Shown piece after piece: positions 23,239 through 32,056 of a stretch of 64,000 nt of DNA. Made by a program: the position numbers and the translations under genes. This DNA comes from Streptomyces sp. H27-C3 (GTDB lineage: Bacteria > Actinomycetota > Actinomycetes > Streptomycetales > Streptomycetaceae): positions 188,975-252,974 of the forward strand of contig NZ_JASITA010000004.1 of the NCBI RefSeq assembly GCF_030063415.1. Direction: 5' to 3'. A model generated the notes under the pieces. That model saw only the letters and a program-made list of their open reading frames with translations. It was not told where the DNA came from and did not search any database. Position 1 is the first letter of the stretch. Each line of letters starts with the position of its first letter.

Positions 23239-23345
23239 CTATGAAGTGGTGAGTGGCACCGACCCGCCATGCTCGCCTCGCGGCAAGTGGTCGCTCGAAG
23301 CGACGAAGGTTGGGCCCGGGGGCTTGGATCGAATCGGCGCCACAC
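23203..23345 (-). ncRNA. Candidate structured small RNA with a SigR-type promoter
   Basis: The stretch between helD and the terminator has no gene but strong structure. On the minus strand GGTGTGGCGCCGA (23346-23334) can pair with TCGGTGCCACTCACC (23262-23248) with a 2-nt bulge. The enclosed part contains GTCGCT-TCG-AGCGAC (23304-23290), and the 3' end is the intrinsic terminator. A perfect SigR-type promoter ends 8 bp before the proposed 5' end. The expected transcript is about 143 nt. It could instead be a 3' extension of helD mRNA. The 5' end is an estimate from the usual -10 to start distance. Confidence 0.6.
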
Positions 23346-23352
23346 CCAGACT

Positions 23353-23379
23353 AACAAACCACCCCGGGAAGTGATTCCC
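23353..23379 (-). promoter_or_regulatory. SigR-type promoter (GGGAAT-N18-GTT)
   Basis: On the minus strand GGGAAT (23379-23374), exactly 18 nt, then GTT (23355-23353). This equals the consensus for the thiol-oxidative-stress sigma factor SigR of Streptomyces (GGGAAT-N18-GTT). It starts 22 bp after the helD stop and points toward the structured RNA and then the malic enzyme gene. CGGGAA/TTCCCG around the -35 region also forms a small inverted repeat. Confidence 0.65.
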
Positions 23380-23400
23380 GCATCGCGGATCGGCTCCGAA

Positions 23401-25827
<2,427 letters not shown>

Positions 25828-25923
25828 CGAGGCCCCCTTCTGACGTGCTGCGAGCAGCCGTCAACCGTACGCGAAGGGAGCCCCGGTCTGCACCTGTCAG
25901 AACCGGCGCAATGGATGGTTATG

Positions 25924-26679
25924 TCAGGCTTCGACCTCGACGAGCCGCTTCCCGTCGAACGTGCGCACCTCGAAGTGGTCGATGTCGTTACGGTCCATGG
26001 CCGCGCCGCCGTGGACATACAGCGGGCTCTTCGCGGCCTCGTTGGTGCTGTCCGGGATGCCGTAGCCCCACTTGGGGACGGCCCAGGTGGTCACCGTCTC
26101 CTCCTCGCCGCTCTTCGAGACGGCGATGAGGCTGCACTTCAGCGGGCCCTTCACATTTTTGAGCTCAAGGACCGTGTGAGTGCCCCAGCCCTTCTTCTCC
26201 AGACCGACGGTCGCGCTGACCTTCGTGGTGGCGTCGGTCGCGTCGACCTTCTCCTCCATGTGGTTGAAGAAGGCGTCCTCGGCGGGGCTGGTGGGGTGCG
26301 GTCCCGCGACGTTGTCGCGCCCGACGTCGTCGCCCGACGTCGTCACGATCGCGACCGTGGGACCGCCGACGACCAGCACGGCCGCGGCCGCCACCAGATA
26401 CATCCCGCGTCGTTTCCGCCGGGCGCGTCCCGCCGCGACCTCACCGGTGAGCCGGTCGAGGAGCTGCGGGCTCGGCGGGGTGACACGTGCGGGTGGGCCC
26501 GGGTATTCGGCGAGCGCGGCGAACATCGGCTCCATGCCCGCGAACTCGTCCAGCTGAGAGGCGCAGAACTCGCAGCCCGCCAGATGCCTCTCGAAGGCGG
26601 TGGCGTCCGCGTCGTCCAGGATGCCCAGCACATATGCGCCGACGGCATCATGCTCGGAGTGCCGGTCCTGCGTGGTCAT
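25924..26679 (-). CDS. rsuA: Zinc-type anti-sigma factor, membrane-anchored
   Basis: A 251-residue anti-sigma factor. The N-terminal ZAS-type zinc motif His32-x3-Cys36-x2-Cys39 reads RHLAGCEFCASQ. A basic stretch RARRKRRG precedes one membrane span (about residues 91-113), and the rest is an extracytoplasmic domain. It would hold its sigma factor at the membrane and release it on a surface signal. ATGA overlap with the sigma gene upstream shows coupled translation. The neighbour helD and the order match my memory of sigU-rsuA in Streptomyces coelicolor; the symbol is given on that basis. Confidence 0.8.
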   Translation of the reverse strand: MTTQDRHSEHDAVGAYVLGILDDADATAFERHLAGCEFCASQLDEFAGMEPMFAALAEYPGPPARVTPPSPQLLDRLTGEVAAGRARRKRRGMYLVAAAAVLVVGGPTVAIVTTSGDDVGRDNVAGPHPTSPAEDAFFNHMEEKVDATDATTKVSATVGLEKKGWGTHTVLELKNVKGPLKCSLIAVSKSGEEETVTTWAVPKWGYGIPDSTNEAAKSPLYVHGGAAMDRNDIDHFEVRTFDGKRLVEVEA

Positions 26680-27263
26680 GCCGTCACCCCTCGTTCCTCA
26701 AGCGCCAGCTTCATCGAGCGCAATGCGTAGAAGACTCGGGATCTGACCGTCCCGCTGGGTATGCCGAGGACCTCGGCCGCCTCATTCACCGTACGTCCTC
26801 GGAAGTACGTCTCGACAAGTGCTTCCCGGTGAGCGGGGGTCAAATCATCGAGAGCGTCGGAGAGGGTCATCAGCCACAGCGCTTTGTCGATCTCGTCCTC
26901 CGCGGGCATGACTTCCAGTGGCGACGGATCGACCTCCTGCGGCCGGGCCTGCCTGCTGCGGTGGGCGTCGATGACGATGCGCCGGGCGACCGTCACCAGC
27001 CAGGGTCGTACGGAGCCGGTGGCCCGGTTGAGCTGTCCGGCGTTCTTCCACGCGCGGATGAGCGTCTCCTGCACCACGTCCTCGGCACGCTGGCGGTCGC
27101 CGGCCACCAGGCGCAGTACGTAGGCGAGCAACGGTCCGGCATGTTCGCGATAAAGGGCACGCATCAGCTCCTCGTCGGGAGTCGGCCCTTCGGCGCGCGG
27201 TCCCACACTTCGATGTCGTGCCCTGGGCGGGCGGTCATCGGCCACGGCCGCATCCTTGCGCAC
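26676..27263 (-). CDS. sigU: ECF-family RNA polymerase sigma factor
   Basis: A 195-residue ECF sigma factor. Region 2 reads LYREHAGPLLAYVLRLVAGDRQRAEDVVQETLIRAWKN and region 4 LDDLTPAHREALVETYFRGRTVNEAAEVLGIPSGTVRSRVFYALRSMKLAL. The GTG at 27263 has GGAGG 5-6 nt upstream. Its stop overlaps the anti-sigma start (ATGA). The roughly 100 bp upstream to 27366 include an AT-rich part that should hold the promoter, likely autoregulated, though I could not assign it. In S. coelicolor, forced SigU activity blocks development (recalled); orthology is by context and needs checking. Confidence 0.8.
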   Translation of the reverse strand: MRKDAAVADDRPPRARHRSVGPRAEGPTPDEELMRALYREHAGPLLAYVLRLVAGDRQRAEDVVQETLIRAWKNAGQLNRATGSVRPWLVTVARRIVIDAHRSRQARPQEVDPSPLEVMPAEDEIDKALWLMTLSDALDDLTPAHREALVETYFRGRTVNEAAEVLGIPSGTVRSRVFYALRSMKLALEERGVTA

Positions 27264-27366
27264 ACGAACCTCCTGGTCGAGACCCTGGCTGGCTCCCTCT
27301 CCCATCACTACGGGCCCGTGCGTCGATCCACTCAAAACAATTTCAAGATCTTTTACGAAGCGGTGG

Positions 27367-27951
27367 TCAGGCCCGTGCCGCGACGGCCCGACGGCGGTGG
27401 CGCGCGACCCGCTCCCGGTTGCCGCACACCTCGCTGGAGCACCAGCGCCTGCGCCGCCCGCGGGAGGTGTCCAGGTACAGGCGGTGGCAGTTGTCGCCCT
27501 CGCACTGGCGCAGCCTGGCACGTGCCCCGGGGTCGGTCAGCAGATCCACGGTGTCCCGGGCGACGGCGGCCAGCAGCGCCGCGCACTCGGGGGCGCCACT
27601 GAGCACCCGGACGAGGGAGCCGTCCGCCGCGCGCACGGCCCGGATGCCGGGCGGCGGTTCGGCGGCGAGCGCGTTGACGTGGTCGAGGGCGCGCGGGGCG
27701 GTGCGTCCGCCGAGTTCGGCGCGTACCAACTCCGCGACGCAGGCGCGCGCTTCGGTGAACCGGCGCACCCACTGGGCGTCCACGGCGCCGAGCGCGGAGC
27801 CGGGGGGCACGAGGCCGGCGCCGACGAGCCATTCCCCGAGCCGCCCGCTGCCGTCGAGTTGCTCGTCCTGGGGCGCCGCGGTCGCCACCAGGTCCAGACA
27901 GAGCCGTCCGGAGTCGAACCGCAATGCGCAGGAGCCCGTGGCCGCCGTCAT
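27367..27951 (-). CDS. ABATE/CGNR zinc-finger protein
   Basis: A 194-residue protein of the ABATE-CGNR family. The N-terminal part (CALRFDSGRLCLDLVATA) is the ABATE segment thought to sense a ligand or stress. The C-terminus CEGDNCHRLYLDTSR...WCSSEVCGNRERVARHRR is the CGNR zinc finger, probably DNA-binding. Such proteins are presumed transcription regulators; none of their targets can be read here. The ATG at 27951 is taken; a GTG at 27960 is possible. Same strand as nnaR upstream, about 100 bp away. Confidence 0.88.
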   Translation of the reverse strand: MTAATGSCALRFDSGRLCLDLVATAAPQDEQLDGSGRLGEWLVGAGLVPPGSALGAVDAQWVRRFTEARACVAELVRAELGGRTAPRALDHVNALAAEPPPGIRAVRAADGSLVRVLSGAPECAALLAAVARDTVDLLTDPGARARLRQCEGDNCHRLYLDTSRGRRRRWCSSEVCGNRERVARHRRRAVAARA

Positions 27952-28054
27952 GCGCGTGTCACCGCCTCGGGGGTTACCGGTGGGTGTCGTCCCACCCAGA
28001 GTGCCCGGCCGCGCCACAAGCCGGAACCCCTCCCACCGCTCCGCTTTCGGCCCC

Positions 28055-29233
28055 TCAGCCGGCTGAGTACTTCGTGCTGGCCCGCGTGTCGGCCTGGGTG
28101 TCCGCCGCCGGGTCGAGCGCCAGCCGGTAGCCGCGCTTGACGACGGTGTGGATGAGTTTGGGGACACCGAGGGAGACACGCAGCCTGGCCATCGCCGTCT
28201 CGACGGCGTGCTCGTCCTTGCCGGATCCCGGCAGGGCGCGCAGCAGGTCCGCGCGGGAGACGACCCAGCCGGGGCGACGGGCCAGGGCCCGCAGCAGGGC
28301 CATGCCCGCGGGCGGCACGGGGCGCAGCTCACCGTCGAGCACCACGGCGTGGCCGCGGATCTCGAAGCTGTGGCCGGCGACGGGCAACGCACGGGCGCGG
28401 GCGGGCAGTTCGCGGCAGAGGGCCTGGACGAGCGGGCCGAGCCTGAAGCGCTCGGGCTGGACCGTGTCGATGGAGTGCGCCTGGAGCGGCAGCGCGGTGA
28501 CCGGCCCCACGCAGACCACCAGGACGTCGTGCCGGAGGGCGGCGAGCACCTCGTCCAGCAGGCCCCGGTCCTCGGACCGCGACAGCAGGGATGCGGCGGC
28601 CGGGGCGCTGGTGAAGGTCAGGGCGTCCAGGCCGCGCGCGACGGTCACATCGATGAGGCGGTCGAGCGGCGCGATGTCCTGCGGCGGCATCCAGCGGTAC
28701 ACGGGAACGCCGACGACCTCGGCGCCCGCGTCGCGCAGCGCCTCGATGAAGCCCGGCAGGGGTTCGCCGTGCAGCTGGATAGCGATCCGGCGGCCCTCGA
28801 CCCCCTGGGTCAGCAGCCGGTCGAGCACCTCGGCCATGGACTCCGAGGCCGGGGACCACTCCTCGGTGAGGCCCGCCGCGCGGACGGCGCCCTTGACCTT
28901 GGGCCCGCGGGCCAGGAGTTCGCTGTCGCGCAGCCGGCCGAGGAGGGCCTCGCCGACGCCCCAGCCCTCGGCCGCCGCCATCCACCCGCGAAAGCCGATC
29001 CCGGTCGTGGCGATCACCACGTCGGGCGCGGCGTCGATCAGCTCCTTCGTCGCGGCGAGCAGCTCGCTGTCGTCCTCGACCGGGACGATCCGCAGCGCCG
29101 GGGCGTGCAGGACGGCCGCGCCGCGCCGGGTCAGCAGCGCGCCCAGTTCCTCGGCGCGCCTCGCCGCCGTGACGCCGACGGTGAAGCCGGCGAGGGGCCC
29201 GTGGGCTTCGTGTTCTTCGGGTGTGGCGGACAT
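28055..29233 (-). CDS. nnaR: Uroporphyrinogen-III synthase-like regulator with OmpR-type DNA-binding domain
   Basis: A 392-residue two-domain protein. Residues about 10-265 are a HemD-like fold (FTVGVTAARRAEELGALLTRRG...VIATTGIGF...CVGPVTA). Residues about 300-385 are a PhoB/OmpR winged helix (SFEIRGHAVVLDGELRPVPPAGMALLRALARRPGWVVSRADLLRAL...VVKRGYRL). This combination is that of NnaR, the nitrate/nitrite assimilation co-activator acting with GlnR. The start ATG 29233 begins MSATPEEHEAHGP and has only a weak ribosome site. A GlnR-box half (29319-29334) lies about 90 bp upstream. It sits directly behind narK on the same strand, with its own promoter after a terminator. Confidence 0.85.
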   Translation of the reverse strand: MSATPEEHEAHGPLAGFTVGVTAARRAEELGALLTRRGAAVLHAPALRIVPVEDDSELLAATKELIDAAPDVVIATTGIGFRGWMAAAEGWGVGEALLGRLRDSELLARGPKVKGAVRAAGLTEEWSPASESMAEVLDRLLTQGVEGRRIAIQLHGEPLPGFIEALRDAGAEVVGVPVYRWMPPQDIAPLDRLIDVTVARGLDALTFTSAPAAASLLSRSEDRGLLDEVLAALRHDVLVVCVGPVTALPLQAHSIDTVQPERFRLGPLVQALCRELPARARALPVAGHSFEIRGHAVVLDGELRPVPPAGMALLRALARRPGWVVSRADLLRALPGSGKDEHAVETAMARLRVSLGVPKLIHTVVKRGYRLALDPAADTQADTRASTKYSAG

Positions 29234-29318
29234 TGGGGTACCCGACTCTCGTCCCGCTCTGCTGGTGGTGCGGACAACCGAGCCTGCCAACAACACGTGA
29301 CGGGCTCGGTTCCCCAGT

Positions 29319-29334
29319 ATTTCCCACCCGTTAC
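29319..29334 (-). promoter_or_regulatory. GlnR box upstream of nnaR
   Basis: On the minus strand GTAAC-N6-GAAAT fits the GlnR consensus GTnAC-n6-GaAAC at nine of ten positions counted (last base T). It lies 86-101 bp upstream of the nnaR ATG. GlnR is the actinobacterial regulator of nitrogen assimilation, and nnaR is a sensible target. Confidence 0.6.
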
Positions 29335-29338
29335 GGAC

Positions 29339-29367
29339 CAAGGGGGTGTCCGCCGGACACCCCCTTG
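29339..29367 (-). terminator. Terminator between narK and nnaR
   Basis: A perfect 13-bp stem: CAAGGGGGTGTCC (29339-29351) with its complement at 29355-29367 and loop GCC, 5 bp after the narK stop at 29372 on the minus strand. Confidence 0.9.
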
Positions 29368-29371
29368 TCCA

Positions 29372-30703
29372 TCACACCTCCGCATAGGTGAGCTGCGGCT
29401 TCGCCGGCACGTCGGCGGGCCGGCGAAGGTATACCGCCCAGGTGACGGCGAAGCACGCGGCGTAGAAGGCGAGGAAGCAGCCGAAGGCCGCTGTGCCGGT
29501 CCCCGCGCTCTGGAAGGACTGCCGGAAGGCGAGGTTGATGCCGAGCCCGCCGAGCGCGCCCACGGCCCCGATGAGCCCCATGGAGGCCCCGGAGAGCCGC
29601 CGCCCGTACGCCGCGGCCGCCTCGCCCGTCATGCCCTGCGCGAGCGCCTTGGCCTGGAAGATCGCGGGGATCATCTTGTACGTCGAGCCGTTGCCGAGCC
29701 CGGTCAGGACGAACAGCGCGGTGAAGCCGGCCAGGAACACCGGCAGCGACTCCGTCATGGACGCGTAGACGACGACGGAGGTCGCGCCCGCCATCGCGGC
29801 GAAGTTCCACAGGGTGATGCGGGCGCCGCCGTAGCGGTCGGCGAGCATGCCGCCGACGGGCCTGATCAGTGAGCCGAGCAGCGGCCCGACGAAGGTGAGC
29901 GAGGCGGCCTGGAGCGGGGTGCGGCCGAACTGGGTCTGGAGGACCAGGCCGAAGGCGAAGCTGTAGCCGATGAAGGAGCCGAAGGTACCGACGTACAGGA
30001 ACGCCATGATCCAGGTGTGCGGATCGCGGGCGGCGGCCTTCGCGGCCCCGGCGTCGTTGCGTACGGGCGCCAGATTGTCCATCCGCAGCGCGGCGCACCC
30101 GGCCGCGACCAGGATCAGCGGCAGATAGAGACCGAGCAGGATCCGGGGATGGCCTGCCCCGGCCACGCCGATGACCAGCAGCCCGACGAGCTGCACGACG
30201 GGTACGCCGATGTTGCCGCCGCCCGCGTTGAGGCCGAGCGCCCAGCCCTTCTTGCGCAGCGGGAAGAAGGAGTTGATGTTGGTCATGGAGGACGCGAAGT
30301 TGCCGCCGCCGACCCCGGTGAGGGCCGCGACCAGCAGGAAGGTGCTGTACGAGGTTCCCGGCTCCATCACCGCGTACGCCGCCCCGGTCGGCAGCAGCAG
30401 CAACAGGGCGCTGAAGACGGTCCAGTTGCGTCCGCCGAAGCGGGCGACGGCGAAGGTGTACGGGACCCGGACGACGGCGCCGACCAGGGTGGCCGTGCCG
30501 ATCAGGAAGAACTTCCCGGCCGGGTCGACGCCGTACTCGGGCCCCATGAAGAGCACCATCACCGACCACAGGGTCCAGATGGAGAACCCGATGTGCTCGG
30601 AGAGCACGGAGTAGAGCAGATTGCGCCGGGCGATCCGCTCTCCCGTGTTCCGCCAGAAGGTGTCGTCCTCCGGATCCCACTCTTCGATCCACCGGCCTGC
30701 CAT
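29372..30703 (-). CDS. narK: NarK-type nitrate/nitrite transporter (MFS)
   Basis: A 443-residue, 12-segment membrane transporter of the nitrate/nitrite porter family. The two nitrate signatures are GVGGGNFASSMTNINSFFP and GLGNGSTYKMIPAIFQ; the substrate-binding arginines are Arg79 in AVVRVPYTF and the TM7-8 arginine in SLIRPVGG. It moves nitrate in or exchanges nitrate and nitrite across the membrane. A perfect GlnR box lies upstream at 30775-30790, and the divergent neighbourhood contains nnaR downstream, so it belongs to the nitrogen-control circuit. The start ATG 30703 is followed by a WxxEWDPEDDTFW leader, typical of NarK in actinobacteria. Confidence 0.93.
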   Translation of the reverse strand: MAGRWIEEWDPEDDTFWRNTGERIARRNLLYSVLSEHIGFSIWTLWSVMVLFMGPEYGVDPAGKFFLIGTATLVGAVVRVPYTFAVARFGGRNWTVFSALLLLLPTGAAYAVMEPGTSYSTFLLVAALTGVGGGNFASSMTNINSFFPLRKKGWALGLNAGGGNIGVPVVQLVGLLVIGVAGAGHPRILLGLYLPLILVAAGCAALRMDNLAPVRNDAGAAKAAARDPHTWIMAFLYVGTFGSFIGYSFAFGLVLQTQFGRTPLQAASLTFVGPLLGSLIRPVGGMLADRYGGARITLWNFAAMAGATSVVVYASMTESLPVFLAGFTALFVLTGLGNGSTYKMIPAIFQAKALAQGMTGEAAAAYGRRLSGASMGLIGAVGALGGLGINLAFRQSFQSAGTGTAAFGCFLAFYAACFAVTWAVYLRRPADVPAKPQLTYAEV

Positions 30704-30774
30704 GACGCGCCTCCACGGGTATCGGGTCGTGGGAGTGACGCTAGGGACGGCGGATTTCAGGCCCGTGGCCGCAG

Positions 30775-30790
30775 GTGACCGGGGCGAAAC
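30775..30790 (+). promoter_or_regulatory. GlnR box upstream of narK
   Basis: GTGAC-CGGGGC-GAAAC matches GTnAC-n6-GaAAC completely. It lies 72-87 bp before the narK ATG (30703). It sits between narK and the end of the mat-region operon, so narK is the only gene it can serve directly. Confidence 0.7.
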
Positions 30791-30808
30791 CTTGCTCTCA
30801 CCCGGCGG

Positions 30809-32056
30809 TCAGCGCCGGTGTGAGCGCGCACGCGCGCGGTCCGTCCGGCCGCGCTTGCGGCCGTCCGGCCACAGCCGCGGCCCGCGTTGGGCCGCGACGT
30901 CTTCCAGCCACCCCACCGCGACGATCATCAGGGCGATCAGCGGCCAGACGGTGATCACCATCAGCACCGTGTACCAGTCCTCGATCAGGGGGGAGTACGT
31001 CGGGTCGACGCCCGGGATCTCGAAGAGGAGATCTATGACGGAGATCGTCGCCAGTATCAGCAGGTTGTGCCAGAGGTAGATCGTCACCGCGCGGTTGTTG
31101 GCGAGGGTGATCAGCGGGTCGAACCTGGCGAGCCTGCGCGGGAGTTCCTGCCAGGACGGGGAGTACTGGAGGAGGATCACGCAGAATCCGAACGACCAGG
31201 CGGCCTGGGCGAGCGGGATGTCGTTGAGGTCCCAGCCGTCCACGGTGAGATGCCCCGAGGCCCACCACAGGCCGAAGGCCATCACCATCGCGGACACCGA
31301 CACCGTGAGGTAGCGCGGGACCTTCTGGAACATGCCGTCGTGGTGGGCGAAGCCGAGGATCCAGCAGGAGCCGTAGACCGCGAAGTCACCGATGGCATTG
31401 CCGGCTTCACCGGGGATCGTCACCAGTCCGGTGCCGATGACCGCGGTGGCCCCGAGCGGGGCGAGCAGCGTCACCCACGGCAGCCTGCGGAACGCCCACA
31501 GCAGCACGGGCGAGGCGATGACGAACCACAGATAGGTGCGGATGTACCAGAGCGGCCCGACGGCCTGACCCGCCCAGGTGGATTCGAACACGCCGGCCTG
31601 GTCGCCGCTGTGCCAGGGGTACGGCGGGGCGCCGACCGGGAAGATGAAGTTGGCCAGCTTCAGGAACCACCAGACCCCCTCCTCCTTCACCGGCTCCCAG
31701 CCGAGGTAGAACATCATCGGCAGCACGACGACGCCGAAGGCCCACATGGGCGGCAGCAGCCGCCGGATCCGGCCGCGGATGACGCCGGCGGCGGGCCGCT
31801 TGAGCGAGCGCGCCATCAGTGAGCCGGCGAGCGCGAACATCACGCCCATGGACGGGAAGAGCAGCGTCAGCCAGGCCCAGCCGAAGACGTGGTAGACGAC
31901 GACGCGCAGCAGCGCGACGGCGCGCAGCACGTCGAGGTAGCGGTCCCGGCCGGGACGGGCCGGGGCCGCCGGGGCGCCGACGGCCCCGGGCGGCGCGGCG
32001 AGCGTGCCGGTCGTACCGGGTGGCTGCGTGGAGGCAGGGGAAAAGCCGGGGGTCAT
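30809..32056 (-). CDS. Membrane acyltransferase 3-family protein
   Basis: A 415-residue integral membrane protein of the acyltransferase 3 (OafA/ExoZ-like) family. After a Pro/Ala/Gly-rich leader comes the core RYLDVLRAVALLRVVVYHVFGWAWL, with the family His in VVYHVFG, then about ten membrane segments and a basic C-terminus. These enzymes add acetyl or other acyl groups to exported sugars. The start overlaps the stop of the glycosyltransferase/deacetylase gene (ATGA, 32053-32056), so it is the last gene of the polysaccharide operon and probably modifies that polymer. Confidence 0.87.
   Translation of the reverse strand: MTPGFSPASTQPPGTTGTLAAPPGAVGAPAAPARPGRDRYLDVLRAVALLRVVVYHVFGWAWLTLLFPSMGVMFALAGSLMARSLKRPAAGVIRGRIRRLLPPMWAFGVVVLPMMFYLGWEPVKEEGVWWFLKLANFIFPVGAPPYPWHSGDQAGVFESTWAGQAVGPLWYIRTYLWFVIASPVLLWAFRRLPWVTLLAPLGATAVIGTGLVTIPGEAGNAIGDFAVYGSCWILGFAHHDGMFQKVPRYLTVSVSAMVMAFGLWWASGHLTVDGWDLNDIPLAQAAWSFGFCVILLQYSPSWQELPRRLARFDPLITLANNRAVTIYLWHNLLILATISVIDLLFEIPGVDPTYSPLIEDWYTVLMVITVWPLIALMIVAVGWLEDVAAQRGPRLWPDGRKRGRTDRARARSHRR

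Noticed and set aside
23240..23360. tRNA-like gene in the structured region behind helD
   Set aside because: A GGATCGAATC segment resembles a T loop, but no acceptor or anticodon stem of correct size can be formed; the SigR promoter and terminator explain the region better as a small RNA.
25828..25923. Rifamycin-associated (HelR-type) element upstream of helD
   Set aside because: No CTTGCGCAAG core is found between the helD start and rsuA end.
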